Position numbers and translations under genes: made by a program
Notes under the pieces: generated by a model
The model's database searches: none
Seen by the model: the letters and a program-made list of their open reading frames with translations, nothing else
What the model was told of the DNA's origin: nothing
Assembly (NCBI GenBank): GCA_910578575.1
Contig: CAJTQP010000013.1
Coordinates: 1-46,224, forward strand
DNA: 46,224 nt
Direction of reading: 5' to 3'
Origin: an uncultured Oscillospiraceae bacterium
GTDB lineage: Bacteria > Bacillota > Clostridia > Oscillospirales > Oscillospiraceae
In this document: in pieces, positions 25,681 through 33,480 of the stretch
Numbering within the stretch: the stretch's first letter is position 1
How the letters are laid out: each line of letters starts with the position of its first letter

Positions 25681-26715
25681 ATGAAAATCATTATCGACGC
25701 CATGGGCGGCGACCAGGCCCCCCTGGCTCCCGTAGAGGGAGGCCTGCGGGCGGTGAAGGAGCTGGGGGTGGAGGTGATCTTCACCGGCCAGGAGCTGGCC
25801 ATCCGGGACAGCTTGAAGCGCCTGGGCCACCAGGACCTCCCCCAGGGGGTGGAGCTGGTCCCCGCCAGTGAGGTCATCACCATGGAGGACAACCCCGCCC
25901 GCGCCTTTAAGGACAAGAAGGACTCCTCCATGACCGTGGGGCTGAACCTGTTGAAGGAGGGGAGGGGGGACGCCTTCGTCTCCGCCGGCAGCACCGGGGC
26001 CCTGCTCTCCGGGGCCACCCTGGTAATCAAACGCATCCGGGGCATCCGCCGGGCGGCTTTGGCCCCGGTGATCCCCACCGCTGTGGGGAACACGGTGCTC
26101 ATCGACAGCGGTGCCACGGCGGAGGGCAGCCCGGAATACCTCCTCCAGTTTGCCTTTATGGGCTCCTACTACGCCAAGCGCTTTTTGGGGGTCCAGGAGC
26201 CGCGGGTGGGCCTGTTGAACATCGGCGCGGAGCCCAGCAAAGGCCTGGATCTCCAGCGTGCCGCCTACGGCCTGCTCCAGCAGGCGGATCAGGAGGGGCG
26301 CATCCGCTTCGTGGGCAACATCGAGGGCCGGGAGGCGGTGTGCCAGGGGGTGGACGTGCTGGTGAGCGACGGCTTCACCGGGAACATCTTCCTCAAGACC
26401 ATCGAGGGCACCGCCCTGTTTATGAGCCAGTGCATGAAGGAGATGTTCCTCAGCAGCACCAAGAGCAAGCTGTGCGCCCTGGCCATGAAGAACGAGGTGG
26501 CGGGCCTGAAAAAGCGCTTCGACGCGGCGGAGATCGGGGGCACCCCCCTGCTGGGCATCTCCAAGCCTGTCATCAAGGCCCACGGCTCCTCCAGCGCCTA
26601 CGCCTTCCTGAATGCCGCCCGGCAGGCCAGGGAAGTGGCCTCGTCGGGGATCATCGAGGACATCACCGCCAACGTGGAATACATGCGTCTACCGGATCCT
26701 GAGAAGGCAAAGTAA
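25681..26715 (+). CDS. plsX: Phosphate acyltransferase PlsX
   Basis: Makes acyl-phosphate from acyl-ACP for phospholipid synthesis. The 344-aa protein starts MKIIIDAMGGDQAP, the family signature, and contains FVSAGSTGALLSGA and LVSDGFTGNIFLKTIEG. It begins 12 bases after trmFO and is followed, across an internal promoter, by acpP, its substrate carrier. This matches the plsX-acpP-rnc order of Firmicutes, here without fabD/fabG/fapR. Confidence 0.96.
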   Translation: MKIIIDAMGGDQAPLAPVEGGLRAVKELGVEVIFTGQELAIRDSLKRLGHQDLPQGVELVPASEVITMEDNPARAFKDKKDSSMTVGLNLLKEGRGDAFVSAGSTGALLSGATLVIKRIRGIRRAALAPVIPTAVGNTVLIDSGATAEGSPEYLLQFAFMGSYYAKRFLGVQEPRVGLLNIGAEPSKGLDLQRAAYGLLQQADQEGRIRFVGNIEGREAVCQGVDVLVSDGFTGNIFLKTIEGTALFMSQCMKEMFLSSTKSKLCALAMKNEVAGLKKRFDAAEIGGTPLLGISKPVIKAHGSSSAYAFLNAARQAREVASSGIIEDITANVEYMRLPDPEKAK

Positions 26716-26736
26716 AGGATTTTGATAAATTGCCTC

Positions 26737-26765
26737 TTGACAGAGAGGAAAATAGTCCCTATATT
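26737..26765 (+). promoter_or_regulatory. Promoter of acpP-rnc
   Basis: TTGACA (26737-26742) and TATATT (26760-26765) are spaced by 17 bases. An inverted repeat TTAAG-N9-CTTAA (26764-26768 and 26778-26782) covers the transcription start and could be an operator for a lipid-synthesis regulator. It does not match the FapR box well. Confidence 0.82.
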
Positions 26766-26840
26766 AAGTAAAGAAATCTTAACGACTGGTTTCGTTGCCC
26801 TGCGCCCTGGCCAACGAGGCCGAAAAGGAGTGGAAGAACT

Positions 26841-27074
26841 GTGATTTTTGAGAAGCTGAAAAGTCTGATTGTGGATCAAATGGGTGTGCCGGAGTCCTCC
26901 GTCACCTTGGACGCCAGCTTTGAAGAGGATCTGGGGGCAGACTCTCTGGATACCTTTGAGCTTATCATGGGGCTGGAAGAGGCCTTTGACATTGAGATCC
27001 CCGAAGAGGACCTGGTGGACATGAAGACCGTGGGAGACGTGGTGAACTATTTGCAGCGGAAGCTGGACCTGTAA
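26841..27074 (+). CDS. acpP: Acyl carrier protein
   Basis: A 77-aa acidic carrier that holds growing fatty acids on a phosphopantetheine arm. The attachment site is Ser35 in LGADSLDTFEL. Helix order and length are normal (MIFEKLKSLIVDQMGVPESSVTLDASFEEDLG). The start is GTG, with AAGGAG about 12 bases upstream, a rather long spacing. It is driven by its own strong promoter and placed after plsX and before rnc. Confidence 0.96.
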   Translation: MIFEKLKSLIVDQMGVPESSVTLDASFEEDLGADSLDTFELIMGLEEAFDIEIPEEDLVDMKTVGDVVNYLQRKLDL

Positions 27075-27117
27075 TCAGGCCGGCGGACATGCAGTCGTGA
27101 CGGAAGGAGGGGACAAG

Positions 27118-27798
27118 TTGAAGAGCTTAGAAGAGCGGATCGGCTACCAGTTCCAGGACCGGAGCCTGTTGGAGAATGCCCTGACCCACAGCTCCTACGC
27201 CAATGAGCACCGGGGGGCGGGGATGCCCAGCAACGAGCGCCTGGAGTTTTTGGGGGACTCGATTTTGGGCCTGATCGTGGCGGATCACCTCTACCGCAGC
27301 CGCCCCGACCTTCCCGAAGGGGACTTGACCCGCATCCGGGCGGCCCTGGTGTGTGAGGGCAGCCTTGTGGAGGTGGCCAAGGCCTTGGACCTGGGGAGCT
27401 ATCTCCGCCTGGGCAAGGGGGAGGAGGCCGGCGGCGGGCGCCACCGGCCGTCCATCCAGGCCGACGCGGTGGAGGCCATGCTGGCCGCCGTCTATCTGGA
27501 CGGGGGCATCGGCCAGGTCCGCAAGCTGGTCCACAGCTTGATCCTGAAACAGGAGAAGGAGCGCACCGCAGTGGGGCGGGACTATAAGACCGCCCTCCAG
27601 GAGCTGGTCCAGCGGGAGAGCGGCCAGGTGCTGGCCTATCATCTCCTGGAGGAGCGGGGCCCGGACCACGCCAAGACCTTCTCCATGGAGGTGTGCCTCA
27701 ACGGCCAGCCCATCGGCAGCGGCGAGGGCCGGAGCAAGAAGGAGGCCGAGCAGGCCGCGGCCAAGGCAGCGGTGGCCAAGCTGGAACGAAAGCCATGA
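27118..27798 (+). CDS. rnc: Ribonuclease III
   Basis: Double-strand-specific RNase that processes rRNA precursors and other duplexes. With the TTG start at 27118 the protein is 226 aa. The catalytic domain has NERLEFLGDSILG (39-51, Glu43 and Asp47) and the second acidic pair Asp116 and Glu119 in ADAVEAMLAAVYLDGG. A double-stranded RNA-binding domain follows (DYKTALQELVQRE...GEGRSKKEAEQAAAKAAV). GGAAGGAGGGG sits just before this TTG. A GTG at 27097 would place that site inside the gene and is less likely. The stop overlaps the next small gene (ATGA). Confidence 0.95.
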   Translation: MKSLEERIGYQFQDRSLLENALTHSSYANEHRGAGMPSNERLEFLGDSILGLIVADHLYRSRPDLPEGDLTRIRAALVCEGSLVEVAKALDLGSYLRLGKGEEAGGGRHRPSIQADAVEAMLAAVYLDGGIGQVRKLVHSLILKQEKERTAVGRDYKTALQELVQRESGQVLAYHLLEERGPDHAKTFSMEVCLNGQPIGSGEGRSKKEAEQAAAKAAVAKLERKP

Positions 27799-27959
27799 GG
27801 AACCTACGCAACATCATCATCGCGGTGCTCCTGCTGATCTTCCTGCTGGTGACCCCCTTCTGGGGCAGCATCAAGACGGCCCTGGGCCTGGGGGATGGCA
27901 CCGACGGCGAAACCGGGGCGACCCCGGAGACTGCCGGGTACCTGATGGAGGAAACCTGA
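27795..27959 (+). CDS. Small single-pass membrane protein after rnc
   Basis: A 54-aa protein with a basic start (MRNLRN), one hydrophobic helix (IIIAVLLLIFLLVTPFWG, 7-24) and a polar, acidic tail with no cysteine. The ATG overlaps the rnc stop, so translation is coupled. I do not recognise the family. In many Firmicutes smc and ftsY follow rnc; here this small gene and a terminator end the operon. Confidence 0.65.
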   Translation: MRNLRNIIIAVLLLIFLLVTPFWGSIKTALGLGDGTDGETGATPETAGYLMEET

Positions 27960-27967
27960 GTAAAATC

Positions 27968-28002
27968 AAAGCCTGTCAAGTGAAAATACTTGACAGGCTT
28001 TT
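27968..28002. terminator. Bidirectional terminator between rnc operon and lipoprotein
   Basis: AAAGCCTGTCAAGT (27968-27981) pairs perfectly with ACTTGACAGGCTTT (27988-28001) around a six-base loop, followed by T residues. The mirror side reads TTTGATTTTA on the minus strand, so it can also stop the convergent gene. Confidence 0.85.
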
Positions 28003-28062
28003 CGCTGTTTTGGAGGGGATTCGACGGCATTCCCTGTAAAGGGAAAAGACTTGACACAGCCT

Positions 28063-29214
28063 TTAGCGGTAGGGGATGGTCAGGGTGAGGGTGCCCATGT
28101 CGTCGTTGCGGGTGTACCAGAGCTGGCCCCGCCAGTCAATCCGCTCTGCCTGACCGGCTGGGGTCTGGCGGAAGAGGTCGTGGAGCTCCCCCTGGGTAAA
28201 GAGATGGTCGCAGGCGTTCCAGTAGGCCCCGGTAGAGAAGCGCAGGGAGATGGTGGCATCCCCCTGGTCCACCGCCTGCTGGATGACCTGGGCCAGGGCG
28301 TCAGGCTGGTAGGTGTCAAAATAGAGGCCGTGGTAGCGGAAGTAGTTGTAATCCTCCACGGTGCAGTCGGGGACGGGGACGGTGTCGTCGATGCTGTGGG
28401 TGCGCAGCAGGTCACGTGTGGTGATGCAAAAGTAGTCGTAAGAGGGACCGTCGTTGGCGTTGCCCCCCTCGAATACCGGGTCCCCCCAGGTGGTGTCCAG
28501 CCAGCAGGGGTTCCCGTCCAGCCAGATCAGGTTCCAGGCGTGGCTCTCCCCGTTGGCCTGGCCGCTGATGTAGGCGCAGGGGATGCCCAGCTTGGTGAGA
28601 AGGTATTGGGTGGTCTGGGCGTAGCAGCCGCATAGTCCCGCCCCATGGACCATAATGTTGAGGATGGAATTGCTCTCCACGCTCTGGTAGTCCGCATGGT
28701 CGATGATGTAGCGGTAGACCCCCAGTACCTTGTCGTAGTCTGAAGCGCCTTCCGGTAAGGTGGCGAAGCAGTTCGCTGCCCACTGGTCGATTTGAGCCTG
28801 GAGGGCGGAGCGCTCCTGGGGGCCGACTACGTATACCGGACGGTAGAGGGCTTCGGTGGCAGTCTCGCCCAGATAGGTGGTTTCGATCTCCCCGGAGCCG
28901 GAGAACCAGAACAGTTCGGGGTAGTCCCGGCCCAGGGCCTGGGCGGCGGTGCGGATCATGTCCACATCGGGATAGAGCCCGGTGATCTCCTCCGCCTGTG
29001 CCTGGATCCCCGCCAAAAGCTGGTCGTAGATGTACTGGGTCTGGGGAGGCAGGCAGCTTTTCAGATAGCGGAAGCCGTCCTCCTGGGCCACATAGTCCGC
29101 CGGAGGGGGATCTTGGGAGAGGAAGCGCTGGGTGATGGCGTTGAGGCCGGAACAGCCCCCCAGAAGGAGCACCAAGGAGAGGACCGCCAGGGTGGATGCT
29201 ACATTGCGTCTCAT
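28063..29214 (-). CDS. Transglutaminase-like lipoprotein
   Basis: A 383-aa secreted lipoprotein. The signal peptide ends at the lipobox LLGGC (Cys21). The central domain has the transglutaminase-like triad: Cys195 in HGAGLCGCYAQTTQYLL, His225 in GESHAWNLIWLDG and Asp240 in WLDTTWGDP. In bacteria this fold is usually a cysteine protease or amidase acting at the cell surface, rather than a cross-linking enzyme. The first 150 residues are helical without recognised domain. It starts four bases after the transketolase subunit stop on the same strand, so it may be cotranscribed, although a functional link is not obvious. Confidence 0.85.
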   Translation of the reverse strand: MRRNVASTLAVLSLVLLLGGCSGLNAITQRFLSQDPPPADYVAQEDGFRYLKSCLPPQTQYIYDQLLAGIQAQAEEITGLYPDVDMIRTAAQALGRDYPELFWFSGSGEIETTYLGETATEALYRPVYVVGPQERSALQAQIDQWAANCFATLPEGASDYDKVLGVYRYIIDHADYQSVESNSILNIMVHGAGLCGCYAQTTQYLLTKLGIPCAYISGQANGESHAWNLIWLDGNPCWLDTTWGDPVFEGGNANDGPSYDYFCITTRDLLRTHSIDDTVPVPDCTVEDYNYFRYHGLYFDTYQPDALAQVIQQAVDQGDATISLRFSTGAYWNACDHLFTQGELHDLFRQTPAGQAERIDWRGQLWYTRNDDMGTLTLTIPYR

Positions 29215-29218
29215 GCCA

Positions 29219-30166
29219 TCACCCCTTCCGGGCCAGCACCCGGCCCACCGCGGCCAGGATGCCCTTGGCGTTGAGGCCGTAGTGATCCATCAGAGCCTCC
29301 GGGGGTCCGCTCTGCCCAAAGCAGTCGGGGACGGACACGGACTCCATGGGCACCGGGCACTGTTGCACCACCACCTCCGCCACGGCGCTGAACAGCCCGG
29401 CGTGGAGCTGGTGCTCCTCGGCGGTGACGATGGCTCCGCAGGTTTCTGCCGCCGCCCGGATGGCCGCCTGGTCTATGGGCTTGATGGTGTGCAGGTCTAC
29501 CACTTGCAGGGAGACCCCCTCCTGGGCCAGGGCCTGGGCGGCCTCCATGGCCTCATAGACCATGGCCCCGCAGGCGAACACGGCGCAGTCCGTCCCCGGC
29601 CGCACCAGCCGGGCCTTGCCCAACTGGAAGGGGGTCTGGGCGTCGGTGATCACCGGCACCGCTTCCCGGCCAAAGCGGAAGTACACCGGGCCGTCGATGT
29701 CCACCGCCGCCACCACTGCCTTGCGGGTCTCCTCGCTGTCGCAGGGGGCCAGGACGGTCATGTGGGGCAGTACCCGCGCCAGGGCCAAATCCTCTAGGGC
29801 CTGGTGGGTGGCCCCGTCGGGGCCCACGGAGATGCCCGCATGGGCTCCGCCAAAGCGGACTTTTAAGTTGTTATAGCACACCGTGGTGCGCATCTGGTCA
29901 AAGGCCCGGCCGGAGAGGAATACTCCGTAGGTGGACACATAGGGGATCAGGCCCCCCAGGGCCATCCCGGCGGCGGTGCCCACCAGGTCCTGTTCGCTGA
30001 TGCCTACATTATAAAATTCCTTGGGATATTGGTCCCGGACCCAGTTGGTGCGGGTGGAGGCGGCCACGTCGGCGTCCAACACCACCACGTCCTGGCGCTG
30101 GGCGCACAGCTCCAGCAGGCCCTGGCCGTAGCCGTCCCGCTGGGGGATATAGTCCAGTAATTTCAT
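29219..30166 (-). CDS. Transketolase, C-terminal subunit
   Basis: The pyrimidine-binding and C-terminal half of a split transketolase, 315 aa. It contains the pyrimidine-domain stretch EFYNVGISEQDLVGTAAGMALGG with the catalytic glutamate, FGGAHAGISVGPDGATHQALEDLAL, and the C-terminal domain (GTDCAVFACGAMVYEAMEAA). Together with the N-terminal subunit it transfers two-carbon ketol units between sugar phosphates, supplying pentoses to anaerobes that lack the oxidative pentose pathway. It lies 12 bases after the other subunit and has a GGAGGG ribosome-binding site. Confidence 0.93.
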   Translation of the reverse strand: MKLLDYIPQRDGYGQGLLELCAQRQDVVVLDADVAASTRTNWVRDQYPKEFYNVGISEQDLVGTAAGMALGGLIPYVSTYGVFLSGRAFDQMRTTVCYNNLKVRFGGAHAGISVGPDGATHQALEDLALARVLPHMTVLAPCDSEETRKAVVAAVDIDGPVYFRFGREAVPVITDAQTPFQLGKARLVRPGTDCAVFACGAMVYEAMEAAQALAQEGVSLQVVDLHTIKPIDQAAIRAAAETCGAIVTAEEHQLHAGLFSAVAEVVVQQCPVPMESVSVPDCFGQSGPPEALMDHYGLNAKGILAAVGRVLARKG

Positions 30167-30178
30167 GGGGTTCCCTCC

Positions 30179-30985
30179 TTACACAAGCTGAGCCAGGGCG
30201 GCGGCCAGTTCCTCCCGGCTGGGGGCCTTGCCGTGCCAGGCCCATTGGTTTTCCATAAAGGAGACCCCCTTGCCCTTGACGCACTGGGCCAAAAGGACCG
30301 TGGGCTTCCCCTTGGTCTCCGCCGCCTCTTGGAAGGCCTGGGCCAGGTCTTCCACATTGTGGCCGTCCACCGGGAGGACCTGCCAGCCAAAGGCGGCGAA
30401 CTTGTCCCCCAGGGGCTCCACGTTCATGATTTGGGCGGTGGGGCCGTCCAACTGGACCCCGTTGTCGTCTACAATGGCACAGACGTTGTCCAGCTTAAAG
30501 TGGGCGGCGGTCATGGCGGCCTCCCAAATCTGCCCCTCCTGGACCTCCCCGTCGCCTAGGAGACAGTAGCTGCGATAGGTTTTCCCCTGGCGTTTGGCAG
30601 CCAGAGCTAAGCCGTTGGCGATGGAGAGCCCTTGGCCCAGGGAGCCGGAGGAGCAGTCCAGCCCCGGCAGGCGGTCCTGATGGGGGTGCCCCTGGAGGGG
30701 GGAGCCCAACTGGCGCAGGGTGGGCAGGAGCTTGGGGTCAAAATATCCCCGCCGGGCCAGGACGCTATACAGGGCCGGGGCGGCGTGGCCCTTGGAGAGG
30801 AGGAAACGGTCCCGTTCCGGGTCGTCAGGGCGGGCGGGATCGATGTGCAGTACCTCATAGTAGAGCACGGCCAAAATCTCCACACAGGAGAGAGAGCCGC
30901 CGGGGTGGCCGGAACCGGCAGCGCAGATCATTTCCAAAATGTCCTGCCGGAGCTGCCGGCATACGGGACGCAGGTCGTTGCGCAT
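30179..30985 (-). CDS. Transketolase, N-terminal subunit
   Basis: The thiamine-pyrophosphate-binding half, 268 aa. GSGHPGGSLSCVEIL and LSKGHAAPALYSVLARRG are typical of transketolase. The TPP motif is GDGEVQEGQIWEAAMTAAHFKLDNVCAIVDDN. It is first in the minus-strand unit and is followed by the C-terminal subunit gene. Split transketolases are widespread in Clostridia, so the split is not a frameshift artefact. ATG with GGGAGG upstream. Confidence 0.94.
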   Translation of the reverse strand: MRNDLRPVCRQLRQDILEMICAAGSGHPGGSLSCVEILAVLYYEVLHIDPARPDDPERDRFLLSKGHAAPALYSVLARRGYFDPKLLPTLRQLGSPLQGHPHQDRLPGLDCSSGSLGQGLSIANGLALAAKRQGKTYRSYCLLGDGEVQEGQIWEAAMTAAHFKLDNVCAIVDDNGVQLDGPTAQIMNVEPLGDKFAAFGWQVLPVDGHNVEDLAQAFQEAAETKGKPTVLLAQCVKGKGVSFMENQWAWHGKAPSREELAAALAQLV

Positions 30986-31011
30986 AGGAAACCTCCCAAG
31001 TAATTCTTGTT

Positions 31012-31046
31012 ATTATAACCGTACCACACAGGCGGGAGAATGTCAA
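31012..31046 (-). promoter_or_regulatory. Possible promoter of the transketolase unit
   Basis: On the minus strand TTGACA (31046-31041) is followed by TACGGT after 17 bases, or by a perfect TATAAT (31017-31012) after 23 bases. Neither combination is ideal, so the exact pair is uncertain. The region overlaps little with the divergent promoter of the antiporter gene. Confidence 0.4.
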
Positions 31047-31064
31047 CGAAGGCCCAAACACCCA

Positions 31065-31093
31065 TTGAAAAAAAGTGGGCCTGGCGATATAAT
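31065..31093 (+). promoter_or_regulatory. Promoter of the CPA2 antiporter gene
   Basis: TTGAAA (31065-31070) and TATAAT (31088-31093) are spaced by 17 bases, about 40 bases before the ATG. A second overlapping TATAAT lies at 31093-31098. Confidence 0.82.
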
Positions 31094-31134
31094 ATAATAG
31101 TATAAAATCCGACAAACACCGAGGAGGCAACTTT

Positions 31135-33450
31135 ATGGAGTCCATCCCGTCCCTGATCCTAGACCTGACCATCATCCTATGTATTGCGGCCTTCACCACC
31201 CTGCTGTGCAAAAAGGTCAACCTGCCCTCTGTGCTGGGGTATATCTTGGCCGGCTTTCTGGCGGGCCCAGTGGTGAACTTCATCCCCACCATTGACGATA
31301 TGGCCAGCATCGAGGTCTGGTCGGACATCGGCGTCATCTTCCTGATGCTGGGGCTGGGGCTGGAGTTCTCCGTCCATAAGATGGCGGAGGTGGGGGCGCC
31401 GGGTTTCCTCTCCGCCGGGGTCCAGGCGGTGGCCATGTGGGCCATAGGCTTCTTCCTGGGGGAGCTGCTGGGCTGGGGCAACACCAACAGCATCTTCCTG
31501 GGGGTGATGCTGGCCATGTCCTCCACCATGATTACCATGAAGAGCATTGAAGATATGGGCCAGAAGAAGGAGCCCTTCGCCGCCCTGGCCATGGGCACCC
31601 TGGTGATCGAGGATATTTTGGCCATTTTCGCCATGGTGGTGCTGTCCACCATCTCGGTATCCCAGAACATCAGCGGGGTGGCCTTGGCGGAGCGGATGGC
31701 GCTGCTGCTGCTGTACCTGGCCCTGTGGTTGATTTTGGGCATCTACCTGGTCCCCACCATGATGAAAAAGCTGGTGGTGCTGATGAACGACGAGGTGCTG
31801 CTGATCTTCTCCCTGGCCCTGTGCTTCTTCATGGCGGTTCTGGCCCAGCACATCGGCCTTTCCACGGAACTGGGTGCCTTTCTGGCGGGCTCCCTGCTGG
31901 CGGGGACGGTCCACGCGGAGCGGGTGGAGCACCTGGTCACCCCCTGCAAAAACCTCTTTGGGGCGGTGTTCTTCATCTCCGTGGGCTTCATGGTCCAGCC
32001 GGCCATGATCGTGCAGTATATCTGGCCCATCCTGCTGCTGTCTGTGGTGGCCATTGTGGGCAAGCTGGTGTCCCTGACTCTGGGGGGGCTGGCGGCGGGC
32101 CAGGGGCTGGAGACCTCCCTGCGGGCCGGGGCCGCCCAGACCCAGGTGGGGGAGTTCTCCTTCATCATCGCGGGGCTGGGCCAGTCCCTGTCGGTGACGG
32201 GGGCCTTCCTGTACCCCATCATTGTGGCGGTGTCGGTGGTCACCACCTTCACCACCCCCCTGGCGTTGAAGTTTGCCACCCCCCTGTGCCGCTGGCTGGA
32301 GCGGATCCTGCCGGAGGGCTGGGTGGAGGCCATGGAGCACTATGCCCAGGCCCGGCAGCGGAAAAAGCCGGGGAAGGACAAGGACTGGACCCTCTTTCTG
32401 CGCAACTATGGCCGCACCTTCGGCCTCTTTGGGGTGCTGTCTGTGGGGGCCATCCTCCTGGGGGTGCGCACCCTGTGGCCCTTCCTGGAGGAGATCGGCC
32501 TGGACGGTCCCCTGCCGGCGGAGACGGTGAGCTGTTTGGCCATCTATGCGGTGCTGGCCTTCTTGATCCCGGCCATGCTGCGCACGAAAAAGCGCTTCTT
32601 CACCGCCCTGTGGCTGGACCGGACCTCCAACCGGGTGTTGTTGATTATCCTGGTGATCTTCCGCATGGCGGTGGCGGTGCTGCTGGCGGTGCTGCCGGCG
32701 TTCCTGCTGTTCCAGATCAATCCCCTGTGGATGTCCTTGATGGTTTTGCCGGTGATCCTCCTGGCCAGCCGCTCCAACAAGCTGGCGGGGCACTATCTCC
32801 AGGTGGAGGCTCAGTTTTTGGCCAACCTCAACGAGCGGAAGCTGGTGGATAAGTTTGGTGAGGGGGGCAATGCCCACTTGTGGCTTACGGAGCAGTTGTA
32901 TGTGATCACCCTCAGCTGTCCCAGGGACGGGTACGCCCAGGACGGGGTCTCCCTGAAGGAACTGGACTGGGGGAAGCTGGACGGGGTGAAGGTCATCAAG
33001 CTCATCCGGGACCGGGAGCAGATCAACATTCCTGAGGGCTATGAGACCCTGCGCCACGGGGACCGCATGGTCATCATGGGGGCCAAGCGGGCGGTGGAGA
33101 ATTTCTGCCGTAAGCAAGAGGAGTGGAACGTGTTGCCCTGGCCGGGGGAGAAGCTGCGCAGTTTGAAAGAGTACATCGAGAACCAGGAGGGGGTGAGCCA
33201 AGCCCACCAGCTCCTGTGCTGCGGCGTCACCATGGATAAGCTGGGGCACTTGCAGGGCAAGAGCATCCGGGACAGCGGCATCAAGGAGGATTGGAGCGCC
33301 TTCCTGATCGGCTTGGAGCGGGACTTCCTACCCATCCCCAACCCGGACCCCAACCTGAACCTGAAAACCGGCGACCTGCTCTGGGTCATGGGTTCCCAGG
33401 AGATGGCGGGGAAGCTCATGGGCCTGGGCTTGCTGGATTATGACGAGTAA
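31135..33450 (+). CDS. CPA2 cation:proton antiporter with tandem RCK_C-like domains
   Basis: A 771-aa membrane protein. Residues 1-390 form a sodium/hydrogen exchanger domain of the KefB/CPA2 type (PSVLGYILAGFLAGPVVNFI; STELGAFLAGSLLAGTVHAE; AAQTQVGEFSFIIAGLGQSL). A further block of membrane helices spans about 425-550. The cytosolic tail has two RCK_C/TrkA_C-like modules: about 580-655 (LYVITLSCPRDGYAQDGVSLKELDWGKLDGVKVIKLIRD...LRHGDRMVIMG) and about 690-771 (GHLQGKSIRDSGIKEDW...LKTGDLLWVMGSQE). The nucleotide-binding RCK_N domain of classical Kef proteins is missing. ATG with GAGGAGG. Potassium or sodium efflux is the likely role; the second-messenger input is unknown. A DUF4261 gene follows after 30 bases. 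Confidence 0.87.
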   Translation: MESIPSLILDLTIILCIAAFTTLLCKKVNLPSVLGYILAGFLAGPVVNFIPTIDDMASIEVWSDIGVIFLMLGLGLEFSVHKMAEVGAPGFLSAGVQAVAMWAIGFFLGELLGWGNTNSIFLGVMLAMSSTMITMKSIEDMGQKKEPFAALAMGTLVIEDILAIFAMVVLSTISVSQNISGVALAERMALLLLYLALWLILGIYLVPTMMKKLVVLMNDEVLLIFSLALCFFMAVLAQHIGLSTELGAFLAGSLLAGTVHAERVEHLVTPCKNLFGAVFFISVGFMVQPAMIVQYIWPILLLSVVAIVGKLVSLTLGGLAAGQGLETSLRAGAAQTQVGEFSFIIAGLGQSLSVTGAFLYPIIVAVSVVTTFTTPLALKFATPLCRWLERILPEGWVEAMEHYAQARQRKKPGKDKDWTLFLRNYGRTFGLFGVLSVGAILLGVRTLWPFLEEIGLDGPLPAETVSCLAIYAVLAFLIPAMLRTKKRFFTALWLDRTSNRVLLIILVIFRMAVAVLLAVLPAFLLFQINPLWMSLMVLPVILLASRSNKLAGHYLQVEAQFLANLNERKLVDKFGEGGNAHLWLTEQLYVITLSCPRDGYAQDGVSLKELDWGKLDGVKVIKLIRDREQINIPEGYETLRHGDRMVIMGAKRAVENFCRKQEEWNVLPWPGEKLRSLKEYIENQEGVSQAHQLLCCGVTMDKLGHLQGKSIRDSGIKEDWSAFLIGLERDFLPIPNPDPNLNLKTGDLLWVMGSQEMAGKLMGLGLLDYDE

Positions 33451-33480
33451 AAATATCCATACATAGTAGGAGGGCAAGAG

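Noticed and set aside
24532..26583. 683-codon open frame on the minus strand opposite trmFO and plsX
   Set aside because: Both plus-strand genes are clear family members. The antisense frame is rich in Gly, His, Gln and Leu, as expected from the complement of GC-rich codons, and has no domain or ribosome-binding site.
30179..30985. Frameshifted single transketolase gene
   Set aside because: Two separate starts with good ribosome-binding sites and a 12-base gap, plus the known split form in Clostridia, indicate two genuine subunits.
31177..33249. 690-codon open frame on the minus strand opposite the CPA2 antiporter
   Set aside because: Composition is dominated by His, Gln and Gly, a typical shadow of a membrane-protein gene with strong GC3 bias. 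The antiporter has promoter, ribosome-binding site and family motifs.
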